From assembly GCF_021531995.1 (NCBI RefSeq), contig NZ_JAFBIZ010000023.1, positions 1 through 33,052 of the forward strand: 33,052 bases of DNA, read 5' to 3'. The position numbers were made by a program, and so were the translations under genes. The notes beneath the pieces are model-generated. The model was not told the origin of the DNA. It ran no database searches and was given only the letters and a program-made list of their open reading frames with translations. Positions 26,151 to 33,052 of this stretch are shown here, piece by piece (position 1 is the stretch's first letter; the number at the start of each line of letters is the position of its first letter). Source of the DNA: Faecalicatena contorta. Its GTDB lineage: Bacteria; Bacillota; Clostridia; Lachnospirales; Lachnospiraceae.

Positions 26151-27881
26151 CTACTCAACTGCTTTCGACATGTAGAATTCTGAGATTTTCTTCCCCTGCT
26201 CATAGTACTCCGGTGTCTGGAACTGGGTACCGTGCCAGTCAAGGAATTCCTGTCTCAACTGATTAAAGAAGCCTCGTATTTCTTTCTTATCTTCCAGGTC
26301 ATAGGACTTCATTAATGCATCATACAGCACATCGAACTCTTCTCTCTGTCTCTCAGGAGAACAAGCCGCATCGATCGGATCAAACGAGTTTTGCTGAAGG
26401 TATACAGAGTCGAGAAGTTCACCCTTCTGATAGATGGTATAATCTTCCGCAGATGTTCCTTCTTCACCGACTACCTTCATCATCTGGTTGATCTCATTTC
26501 CCCTTCTGAGAATCGCACGTGCTTCTTCGATACGTCCCATATCTACAACACCTGAATATTTGGACCATGAATCCATCGGATGGATTGCAGGGTATTTACG
26601 CGCATCAGAACGTTCTCTTGAAAGTCCATGGAATGCTCCCACTACCTTCAATGTCGCCTGCGTTACAGGTTCCTCAAAGTTACCTCCTGCAGGGGATACT
26701 GTACCACCAATCGTTACAGATGCAACCTTACCGTTCTTAAGTCGTACTTTACCGGCTCTCTCATAGAACGAAGCAATCGTCGACTCAAGATAAGCAGGGA
26801 ACGCCTCTTCACCAGGAATCTCTTCCAGACGTCCTGACATCTCACGCATTGCCTGTGCCCAACGGCTGGTAGAGTCTGCAAGAAGAAGGACATCCAGTCC
26901 CATCTGTCTGTAATACTCGGCAAGTGTTACAGCAGTGTAGCAGGAAGCCTCTCTGGCTGCTACCGGCATGGAAGAAGTGTTACAGATAATGATGGTTCTT
27001 TCCATAAGAGATCTTCCTGTCTTCGGATCTTCCAGTTCAGGGAACTCTTTTAAGATCTCTACTACCTCACCTGCACGCTCTCCACACGCTGCTACGATAA
27101 CGATGTCAGCTTCACCATTCTTAGCCTCCATATGCTGAAGAACTGTTTTTCCTGCTCCGAAAGGTCCCGGAACACAGAATGTTCCACCCTTTGCCACAGG
27201 AAGAAAAGCATCAATACAACGAATCTTTGTTACCAGCGGTTCGTCCGGACGAAGTCTCTCCTCATAGCATTTTACTGCCTGTTTAACCGGCTGTGTGATA
27301 ACCATGCTGAGTTCTTTCTCCTCGCCTTTACTATTTGCAATCACGCAAATTGTTGCTCTTACATGATAAGAGCCTTTTTCTTTAATTGATTTAACTGTCC
27401 AGTCACGACCTTTCAGTGTGAAAGGAACCATAATTTCATGTGTAAATAATCCTTCAGGAACACTACCGATAGAATCTCCTGCTTCCACAGAATCTCCCAC
27501 CTTCACAGATGGTGTAAATTCCCATTCTCTGTCCGGAATAGGATCAAGATATACACCTCTCTCAAGGAAGAAGCCGCACTGTTCAGCCAGATCCGGTAAT
27601 GGATTCTGAAGACCGTCAAAAACCTGGGTTAACAGGCCTGGGCCAAGCTCAACACTCATCAGTTCGCCGGTAAACTCTACAGCGTCTCCAACTTTAATAC
27701 CGTTGGACATCTCGTAGATCTGCATGCTTGCAACACCATTGTTGATTCGAATAACCTCTCCTTTGAGACGTTTTCCATCAACAAGGATGTAAGCAACTTC
27801 ATTTTTATGAACTGAACCATCAAAGCTGACATTTGCCAGGTTTCCGTTAATACCAGTTACATATCCTGTTACTGTTTCCAT
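26151..27881 (-). CDS. ntpA: V-type ATPase subunit A (catalytic)
   Basis: Catalytic subunit that hydrolyses or makes ATP in the A3B3 head. The 576-residue protein has the P-loop GPFGAGKT (239-246), the bulge domain specific to A subunits between the barrel and the P-loop, [19 protein letters not shown] (catalytic Glu), and [21 protein letters not shown] set the start at METVTGYV, which has GGGAGAG just upstream and matches the normal N-terminus; a longer frame would add 35 residues overlapping the preceding gene. It follows the DUF2764 gene by 13 bases and precedes subunit B by 11. Confidence 0.97.
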   Translation of the reverse strand: METVTGYVTGINGNLANVSFDGSVHKNEVAYILVDGKRLKGEVIRINNGVASMQIYEMSNGIKVGDAVEFTGELMSVELGPGLLTQVFDGLQNPLPDLAEQCGFFLERGVYLDPIPDREWEFTPSVKVGDSVEAGDSIGSVPEGLFTHEIMVPFTLKGRDWTVKSIKEKGSYHVRATICVIANSKGEEKELSMVITQPVKQAVKCYEERLRPDEPLVTKIRCIDAFLPVAKGGTFCVPGPFGAGKTVLQHMEAKNGEADIVIVAACGERAGEVVEILKEFPELEDPKTGRSLMERTIIICNTSSMPVAAREASCYTAVTLAEYYRQMGLDVLLLADSTSRWAQAMREMSGRLEEIPGEEAFPAYLESTIASFYERAGKVRLKNGKVASVTIGGTVSPAGGNFEEPVTQATLKVVGAFHGLSRERSDARKYPAIHPMDSWSKYSGVVDMGRIEEARAILRRGNEINQMMKVVGEEGTSAEDYTIYQKGELLDSVYLQQNSFDPIDAACSPERQREEFDVLYDALMKSYDLEDKKEIRGFFNQLRQEFLDWHGTQFQTPEYYEQGKKISEFYMSKAVE

Positions 27882-27894
27882 CAATTCTCTCCCG

Positions 27895-28416
27895 TTATAA
27901 GCTATATACGCGCTGCTGTACCTGATCAAAAAGACGTTTGAATTCCTCTTGTCCTTTTTTCTGAACGAAACAGCTCTGGCGCTCAAGCAATTTTAGTTTA
28001 ATCGCATACCCGAATAAATAAACATCATCAAAAGTATGCAGGCCTACCAATGAATCAAGAATCTCAAATTCGTAATCCAACAAGATCTTCTCTGCCTCTA
28101 ATGGATTCTTTGCAGACAACGCGGCTCCTGCCACCTGTGCAATCACAGAATCCTTATCATATGAGGTCAGATAGGGTCTTCCCAGATTCATGCTCCTCTG
28201 ATAATTGAGTTCTCTCATAAGATTCTTATAATACACTGACCACTCTTTGATAAGCGGTCCCTCTTCTGATGAAAGAGTAAGATTTTCTAAGAACTTATAT
28301 TTTGATTCGCTTACATTTGACTGGCACATACCGAGAAACTCACGATAAGTCATCGGCATCTCCCCGTCTGTTCTCAGATCCGGCAGGCTTGATATCAAAT
28401 AATAATATGAAGCCAT
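27895..28416 (-). CDS. DUF2764 family protein (V-ATPase subunit C position)
   Basis: A 173-residue protein beginning MASYYYLISSLPDL, the hallmark N-terminus of DUF2764 proteins found in V-ATPase operons of spirochaetes, Chlamydia and Bacteroidetes between subunits E and A. It occupies the place where other clostridial operons have the much longer subunit C (about 330 residues) and F. It is predicted mainly helical, with later stretches such as EAEKILLDYEFEILDSLVG. GGAGG lies five bases before the ATG; a GTG two codons earlier overlaps that binding site. A role as the shaft-to-rotor adaptor (C-like) is inferred from position and has not been shown here. Confidence 0.82.
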   Translation of the reverse strand: MASYYYLISSLPDLRTDGEMPMTYREFLGMCQSNVSESKYKFLENLTLSSEEGPLIKEWSVYYKNLMRELNYQRSMNLGRPYLTSYDKDSVIAQVAGAALSAKNPLEAEKILLDYEFEILDSLVGLHTFDDVYLFGYAIKLKLLERQSCFVQKKGQEEFKRLFDQVQQRVYSL

Positions 28417-28428
28417 AGACACCTCCTG

Positions 28429-28989
28429 CTAGAAATCAAGATTTCTGAAATATGGCATCAGCATCTGCATGATCTCTTCGTCAGAACAGTCAAAGTAACC
28501 GGAACCATCCTTTGCAGCCAGGCGGAATCCTGCCTGAACACCTTTGGTAGGTCTGATCTCAAGACCGTTCTTAATCTCTTCTGCCAGCTCTGCTTTGAGT
28601 GTATCACTCACTTCTGAAACTTCAACTGAATAATTCTGTACATCTTCTCCAGTCACAACTGCCTGAATTAATTTCCCCAATGCCGTATCAGAAAGAGTAT
28701 CCTTCACTTGTGAAGAAAGAAGCTTCTCAAACTCAGCTTTCACCTCAGTTTTAAATGCGAGCATAGCGTCTCTTTTTGCCTGTTCTGCACTGATTGCTGC
28801 GCTCTCTTTCAGAATACTGATTTCTTTTTCTGAAGTTTCCTGGATATTCTTCGCTTCAGCCTTGGCATCTGCTACAATTCTTTCAGCTTTTTTCTTGGCT
28901 TCTGAAATAATCTTCTCTGCTTCTGCGTTAGCCACGTCAATTCCTTCTTTTCGGATTGACGAAACTAAGTCTTGAATCTGTAATTCCAT
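28429..28989 (-). CDS. ntpE: V-type ATPase subunit E (peripheral stalk)
   Basis: Peripheral stalk subunit of 186 residues. The first half is a long charged coiled-coil (EAEKIISEAKKKAERIVADAK, then AKNIQETSEKEISILKES), and the C-terminal half (from about residue 85) is the globular domain that contacts the head, ending GSGYFDCSDEEIMQMLMPYF. In known enzymes E pairs with subunit G (or H); no separate G gene is present in this operon. The ATG at 28989 has AAAGGAAG upstream; an earlier ATG six codons upstream coincides with the binding site. First gene of the operon, 12 bases before the DUF2764 gene. Confidence 0.93.
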   Translation of the reverse strand: MELQIQDLVSSIRKEGIDVANAEAEKIISEAKKKAERIVADAKAEAKNIQETSEKEISILKESAAISAEQAKRDAMLAFKTEVKAEFEKLLSSQVKDTLSDTALGKLIQAVVTGEDVQNYSVEVSEVSDTLKAELAEEIKNGLEIRPTKGVQAGFRLAAKDGSGYFDCSDEEIMQMLMPYFRNLDF

Positions 28990-29044
28990 AATTTCACTTC
29001 CTTTCATTATATTTTTCTTTAAATAAAAAGAACTTATTCATTTC

Positions 29045-29074
29045 ATAATACTACAAGTCCATCCTGTTTTGCAA
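29045..29074 (-). promoter_or_regulatory. V-ATPase operon promoter
   Basis: Minus-strand TTGCAA (29069-29074), 18-base spacer, TATTAT (29045-29050), about 55 bases before subunit E. It is the only good candidate ahead of the seven-gene operon. Confidence 0.55.
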
Positions 29075-29112
29075 GTACTCCAGCATGAAATCCATAAATT
29101 TTTTCTGTCTTT

Positions 29113-29151
29113 TTTATAAATTGTTTCGTGAATTTAGAAACAATTTATAAA
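29113..29151. repeat. AT-rich 15-bp perfect inverted repeat
   Basis: Arms TTTATAAATTGTTTC and GAAACAATTTATAAA (29113-29127, 29137-29151) with a nine-base spacer. No U tract follows on either strand. It lies about 40 bases upstream of the V-ATPase promoter and touches the last in-frame stop of the decayed symporter gene. It could be an operator for the V-ATPase operon or the 3' hairpin of the former gene. Confidence 0.7.
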
Positions 29152-29561
29152 TTCCGCAAATCGTACATACGTCTCTGTTCTTGAAGATCTCCCAGGTCTG
29201 CTTCTCCGCCCGGTGATATTGTTTACAAACGGATGGCCGGAAATTAAGAAGCCTCTCCGATGGATGCAAATGTACAGGTCAGGACGATCGTAATCTGCTG
29301 AATCAGGCTTAAATGAATCCCGTATACGTTTGCAATAAATAATGCACAGATTCCCTGGTAGATCGCAGTTCCGTCCATATTGATCGTAGACCCGAGCGGA
29401 AGCACAAAAGAACGTACCTCTTCATTCACTCCCAGCTTTTCTGCTGATTTCATAGAATATGGCAGCGTTGTGGAGCTACTGGCCGATGTAAAAGCAAATA
29501 CAATAGCTTCTGCTGATTTTTTGAAAAATTCTTTCGGACCTATACCGGAAAATAATTTCAC
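29145..29561 (-). pseudogene. Decayed dicarboxylate/amino acid:cation symporter (GltP/DctA type)
   Basis: A 105-codon frame (29244-29561) contains the central part of a DAACS carrier: FTSASSSTTLPYSM, the re-entrant serine motif, and FVLPLGSTINMDGTAIYQG, the signature that binds Na+ and substrate. Both ends are missing: intact family members have about 400 residues, the frame opens at a GTG without a binding site, and it ends abruptly at CTFASIGEAS where the substrate-binding helices should continue. In the same frame, after two stops, a codon-like tail ends at 29145 (SPGGEADLGDLQEQRRMYDL). I read this as a gene reduced by large deletions; the origin of the tail is unproven. Confidence 0.75.
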
Positions 29562-29628
29562 GCAAAGACAAAATAACTGCCAAAGAAAATCTATGAATCA
29601 TCCGACAGCCCATTCCTCCTGCCCCGGT

Positions 29629-29671
29629 ATAAAATAAGAACCGCTGCATCTCGCAGCGGTTCTTATTATCA
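29629..29671 (-). terminator. Terminator of the hypD operon
   Basis: Perfect 15-bp stem AATAAGAACCGCTGC/GCAGCGGTTCTTATT (29633-29647, 29653-29667) with a five-base loop; on the minus strand it runs into TTTTATA. It lies 21 bases after the hypD stop. Confidence 0.85.
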
Positions 29672-29688
29672 CTCTTTATCATTCATCT

Positions 29689-32067
29689 CTATTCAAAAGA
29701 CTGCTCGGTACGATTAATGATCTCATCCTGAAGCGGCTTATCCAGGTTACGGAAGAAATCACTGTATCCGGCTACACGTACGATCAGATCCTTGTAATCT
29801 TCCGGATGCTTCTGAGCCTCGATCAGTGTCTGCCTGTCAATGACATTAAACTGAATGTGGTGACCATCCATAGCGAAGTAAGAACGGATCAGGCTTGCCA
29901 TATTGTCCAGCCCTTCCTCTCCGGCAACAACGTTCGGTGTAAACTTCTGATTCAGAAGTGTTCCGCCTGTTGCCAGATGATCCATCTTTGAGCAGGATTT
30001 GATCACGGCTGTAGGTCCGTTGGTATCTGCGGATTTTTCCGGTGAAATACCCTCAGACACTGGTTTGTGCGCTTTTCTTCCATTCGGAGTTGCCATAATA
30101 ACATCTCCAAAGTATACATGACAGGTAGTAGGAAGCATATCTACACCATATTTTCCACCCTTCATATTCGGACGACCTGTAATCATGCTTCTGTATAATT
30201 CGAATACATTCTGCATAATTTCATCTGCATAATCATCATCATTTCCATATTTCGGAGTCTTATCATGAACCATATTGAAAATAGCATCGTAACCTTCGAA
30301 GTCATGCTCCATAGCTTCGATCAGCTCTTCCATCGTGAAGTTCTTCTTATCGTATACATTATATTTTACAGCAGACAGGCAGTCCGTAACGGTACCAATA
30401 CCTACGCCCTGAATATAACATGTATTGTATCTTGCTCCACCTGCATTGTAGTCCTTTGCATTGGAAATACAGTCATTCGTTACAACAGAAAGACAAGGTG
30501 CCGGCATCTCCTGTGCATACAACTGCTCGATCACGTTATTACCACGAATCTTAATGTTTACAATATGCTCAAGCTGTTTCTTAAATGCTTCCCAAAGTTC
30601 ATCGTAAGTCTTAAAGTCTTTCGCATAGCCAAGCGGAAGTCCGATCTGTTTTCCGGAATACTCATCATATCCATTGAACAATGTCAGCTGGAATACCTTC
30701 GGAATATTCAGATATCCAGTCAGGATATAAGCTTCACTTCCCCATGCTCCTGTCTCTACACATCCGGAAGAGCCGCCGCGTCTTGCATCATCCAGGCTCT
30801 TACCTGCATTGATCAGCTCCATGATCTGAGCTTCCGTATTATAGAATGCCGGCTGACCCCATCCTTTTCTTGAGATCTCGCAGGCTCTCTTTAAGAATTT
30901 GGCTGGTGTCTTCTTACTGATCGTAACGTTAGAGTTCGGCTGAACCAGCTTCATCTCATCCATACAGTCAAGGATCAGATAACTTACATTGTTAACACCA
31001 TTACGTCCGTCCGGTGTAACACCTCCGGTATTGATATTAGCAAAATCTGTATAAGTAGCACTTTCTTTTAATGTAATACCTACTTTTACCGGTGCAGGCT
31101 GATTGTAGAATTTTACCCACAGACATTCCAGAAGCTCAAGTGCTTTTTCGTCATCCAGAATTCCTGCTTCAACATCTTTCTCATAATATGGATTCAGATG
31201 CTGGTCAAGTCTTCCCGGGCTGAATGCATCCCATGGATTCAGCTCTGTTGTAACTGCGAGGTGTGTGAACCAATATAACTGAATTGCCTGCCAGAAGGTC
31301 TGTGGCTTACGTGCCGGAACCACTTCCAGGTTCGCAGCAATCTGAAGAAGCTCTGCTTTTCTGACTTCATCTGTTTCCTTTTCTGCCATCTCAAGCGCAA
31401 GCGCATGGTAACGCTCTCCGAGGATGCACACTGCATCACAGGAAATCGCCATAGCTTTCAGCTCTTCACATTTATTCACCGCTTCCGGATCATTAATATA
31501 ATCCAGCGCATCCATCGTCTTCTGAATCTTCTCTTTATAATCAAGATATCCTGTCTTAAATACCTGCTCACCGCCACAAGTATGTCCCGGGCCTCTCTGC
31601 TCCATAAACTCGGTAAACATACCTGCACTGTAACACTCCTGCCATTCCGGAGTCATTCTGGAAAGGATCTTCTCTCTCATCGTTCTTCCCTGCCAATATG
31701 GAATGATCTCCTCGGCCTGAAGCTTTCTGTCTTCTTCTGTCGTGTGGAAAGATACGAGTTCACGCTCGCTCATAACCACCATGTCTTCTACACTGTGGCA
31801 GCAAAGCTCCGGAAATGTAGGAGATGCCTGTGGATCCTTTCCTTTTTCACCAACAATCAGCTCTCCGTCTCCGAGATACAATGTCTTCTTGGAAAAATAC
31901 TCTTTCAGAACCATTGCTCTCATAACCGGAATGGAATATTTTCCGTCATTCTCCTTGTAGAAATCCGTCTCGATCTTCGCTCTCTCAAGATCAATATGAA
32001 CCGGTGTGGTCACACTGATTTCACGAAGTTTCTTAATTCTTTCATTCATACCACGTAACTCTGCCAT
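29689..32067 (-). CDS. hypD: Trans-4-hydroxy-L-proline dehydratase (glycyl radical enzyme)
   Basis: Oxygen-sensitive enzyme that removes water from trans-4-hydroxy-L-proline, giving 1-pyrroline-5-carboxylate. The 792-residue protein follows the Clostridioides difficile HypD pattern with a two-residue offset (recalled alignment): thiyl Cys436 and Glu438 in GGSSGCVETGA, Asp280 in ELNPWDAF, His162 in GPGHT, Ser336, Phe342, and the radical Gly767 in VRVAGYSDFF near the C-terminus. CVET at the thiyl site, the Asp280 and Phe342 contexts, and overall match separate it from glycerol, propanediol and choline enzymes. AGGAGG sits at the end of the activase gene, four bases before this ATG. Second gene of the operon, after its activase. 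No proC, whose product usually reduces the pyrroline, is in the window. Confidence 0.93.
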   Translation of the reverse strand: MAELRGMNERIKKLREISVTTPVHIDLERAKIETDFYKENDGKYSIPVMRAMVLKEYFSKKTLYLGDGELIVGEKGKDPQASPTFPELCCHSVEDMVVMSERELVSFHTTEEDRKLQAEEIIPYWQGRTMREKILSRMTPEWQECYSAGMFTEFMEQRGPGHTCGGEQVFKTGYLDYKEKIQKTMDALDYINDPEAVNKCEELKAMAISCDAVCILGERYHALALEMAEKETDEVRKAELLQIAANLEVVPARKPQTFWQAIQLYWFTHLAVTTELNPWDAFSPGRLDQHLNPYYEKDVEAGILDDEKALELLECLWVKFYNQPAPVKVGITLKESATYTDFANINTGGVTPDGRNGVNNVSYLILDCMDEMKLVQPNSNVTISKKTPAKFLKRACEISRKGWGQPAFYNTEAQIMELINAGKSLDDARRGGSSGCVETGAWGSEAYILTGYLNIPKVFQLTLFNGYDEYSGKQIGLPLGYAKDFKTYDELWEAFKKQLEHIVNIKIRGNNVIEQLYAQEMPAPCLSVVTNDCISNAKDYNAGGARYNTCYIQGVGIGTVTDCLSAVKYNVYDKKNFTMEELIEAMEHDFEGYDAIFNMVHDKTPKYGNDDDYADEIMQNVFELYRSMITGRPNMKGGKYGVDMLPTTCHVYFGDVIMATPNGRKAHKPVSEGISPEKSADTNGPTAVIKSCSKMDHLATGGTLLNQKFTPNVVAGEEGLDNMASLIRSYFAMDGHHIQFNVIDRQTLIEAQKHPEDYKDLIVRVAGYSDFFRNLDKPLQDEIINRTEQSFE

Positions 32068-32071
32068 TGTT

Positions 32072-32980
32072 TTACCCTCCTATTTTTGTGTTTTTGAATC
32101 CGGATTCCACAAAGAGTGACACAAATGCTTCCATCTCCGCTTTCTCCGGTGCATGTAAATCAGTTCCTTTATATTTCATTCCCAGCTTCTGATACTTTCC
32201 GCTCCCCGTATCATGATACGGAAGAAGATTAATCTGAGCCGGGTGAATATCATGTTCTTTCAGAAACCTTATCGTTTCTTTCATATTTTCTTCATTTCCA
32301 TTGACTTCCTTTACCGTCGGAATCCTTATATAGATCCTTGCCCCGTCAGCCGCAAGGCGTGCCAGATTATCAAGGATCAACTGATTATCCACCCCGATAT
32401 ACTTCTTATGAAGCTCCGGATCCATCACCTTTACATCATAAAGGAATGTATTGACATACGGAAGAATTGCCTGAAACTTTTCATATGGAACGTATCCGCA
32501 GGTATCAATCGTAAGTGTGACATCCTGCCGTTTTAACTCTTTTGCAATTGCCAGGATATATTCCAGATCCATCGCCATAACTTCGCCGCCGGAAAGGGTT
32601 ACTCCTCCGCCGGATTCTTCATAAAACATCTGGTCCTTCATGAGTTCTTTGACGAGTTCTTTGACCATATATTCATTTCCAATGATTTCCCGGATTCCTG
32701 CCGGGCAGAAGTTTACACACTTTCCGCAAAAAGTACATTTTTCACTGCTCCATACCGGTTTCCCGTTTTCCATGGTAATCGCACCATTCGGGCAAATCTT
32801 TGCACAAGTTCCGCAGCCTGCACATTTGGTTCCGTCACACTGCATCTCCTTGTTGAATCTCTGAGTTTCCGGGTTATGACACCATTCACATTTCAAAGGA
32901 CATCCTTTAAAAAACACAGATGTACGGATTCCATCTCCATCGTGAATCGAAAACTTCTGTATGTTTGTTATCAGCGGCAT
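32072..32980 (-). CDS. Glycyl radical enzyme activase for HypD (radical SAM)
   Basis: Installs the glycyl radical on the downstream hydroxyproline dehydratase by reductive cleavage of S-adenosylmethionine. The 302-residue protein has the radical-SAM cluster motif C-x3-C-x2-C (Cys27, Cys31, Cys34), followed by an inserted ferredoxin-like domain with two 4Fe-4S sets (Cys53/56/59/63 and Cys82/85/88/92), the layout of dehydratase activases as opposed to pyruvate formate-lyase activase. Further motifs are GGGVTLSGGE (about 124-133) and DTCGY. GGAGG lies eight bases before the ATG. Four bases separate its stop from the hypD start, so partnership is near certain. The operon promoter is largely beyond the window. 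Confidence 0.95.
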   Translation of the reverse strand: MPLITNIQKFSIHDGDGIRTSVFFKGCPLKCEWCHNPETQRFNKEMQCDGTKCAGCGTCAKICPNGAITMENGKPVWSSEKCTFCGKCVNFCPAGIREIIGNEYMVKELVKELMKDQMFYEESGGGVTLSGGEVMAMDLEYILAIAKELKRQDVTLTIDTCGYVPYEKFQAILPYVNTFLYDVKVMDPELHKKYIGVDNQLILDNLARLAADGARIYIRIPTVKEVNGNEENMKETIRFLKEHDIHPAQINLLPYHDTGSGKYQKLGMKYKGTDLHAPEKAEMEAFVSLFVESGFKNTKIGG

Positions 32981-33040
32981 TTTACTTCCTCCGTTTTTTC
33001 ATAACCATGAAATATTTTTCGAGTTTTTCCTTTTAATTTC

Positions 33041-33046
33041 ATAATA
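33041..33046 (-). promoter_or_regulatory. Possible -10 element of the activase-hypD operon
   Basis: Minus-strand TATTAT about 60 bases before the activase start. The -35 position falls outside the window, so this is tentative. Confidence 0.3.
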
Positions 33047-33052
33047 CAATAT

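Overview
The window looks like chromosomal core sequence from a gut-type anaerobic Firmicute of the Lachnospiraceae. The evidence is moderate G+C, AT-rich intergenic spacers with strong AGGAGG ribosome binding sites, a clostridial pyruvate,phosphate dikinase, an insulinase-type M16C protease next to era-yqzL-recO, a lysine riboswitch before an NhaC-family carrier, and a glycyl-radical hydroxyproline dehydratase. The species is not determined; a Dorea/Mediterraneibacter/Coprococcus-like genome would fit (inference). Nearly all genes read leftward (minus strand); only sstT and a small nitroreductase read rightward.

Layout. 1-3190: ppdK with its own promoter and terminator. 3236-4684: an M18 aminopeptidase. 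4819-8736: a threonine module, with tdh-kbl (threonine to glycine plus acetyl-CoA) leftward and the Na+-coupled serine/threonine importer sstT rightward from a shared 378-bp divergent region with two good promoters and a structured sstT leader. 8793-15170: a leftward housekeeping group of M16C protease, era, yqzL-like, recO and glyQS, with an extra promoter before glyQS. 15196-17190: an NhaC-family carrier controlled by a lysine riboswitch with terminator, hence probably a lysine transporter (LysW type). 17226-17913: nitroreductase. 17962-21353: glycogen synthase with an unusual charged repeat extension, and a MATE efflux protein. 21430-21846: remnant of an Rpn/PD-(D/E)XK transposase-type gene. 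21851-29074: a compact V-type ATPase operon in the order E, DUF2764, A, B, D, I, K. 29145-29561: decayed GltP/DctA-type symporter. 29629-32980: trans-4-hydroxy-L-proline dehydratase (hypD) and its radical-SAM activase.

How the genes fit together. Amino-acid fermentation dominates: threonine cleavage, hydroxyproline dehydration, lysine-responsive transport, peptidases, and PEP/pyruvate interconversion by PPDK. Sodium is a possible second theme: SstT is a Na+ symporter family, MATE and NhaC carriers are often Na+-linked, and the V-ATPase rotor subunit keeps the Na+ ligands known from Enterococcus hirae NtpK.

I do not see a CRISPR array, prophage, insertion sequence, tRNA or rRNA, nor a convincing entirely new system. 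The best leads are the lysine-riboswitch/NhaC pair, the reduced V-ATPase gene set, the GlgA repeat extension, the palindrome inside the ppdK promoter, and the sstT leader. Promoters, terminators and RNA folds were found by eye and were not scored by software.
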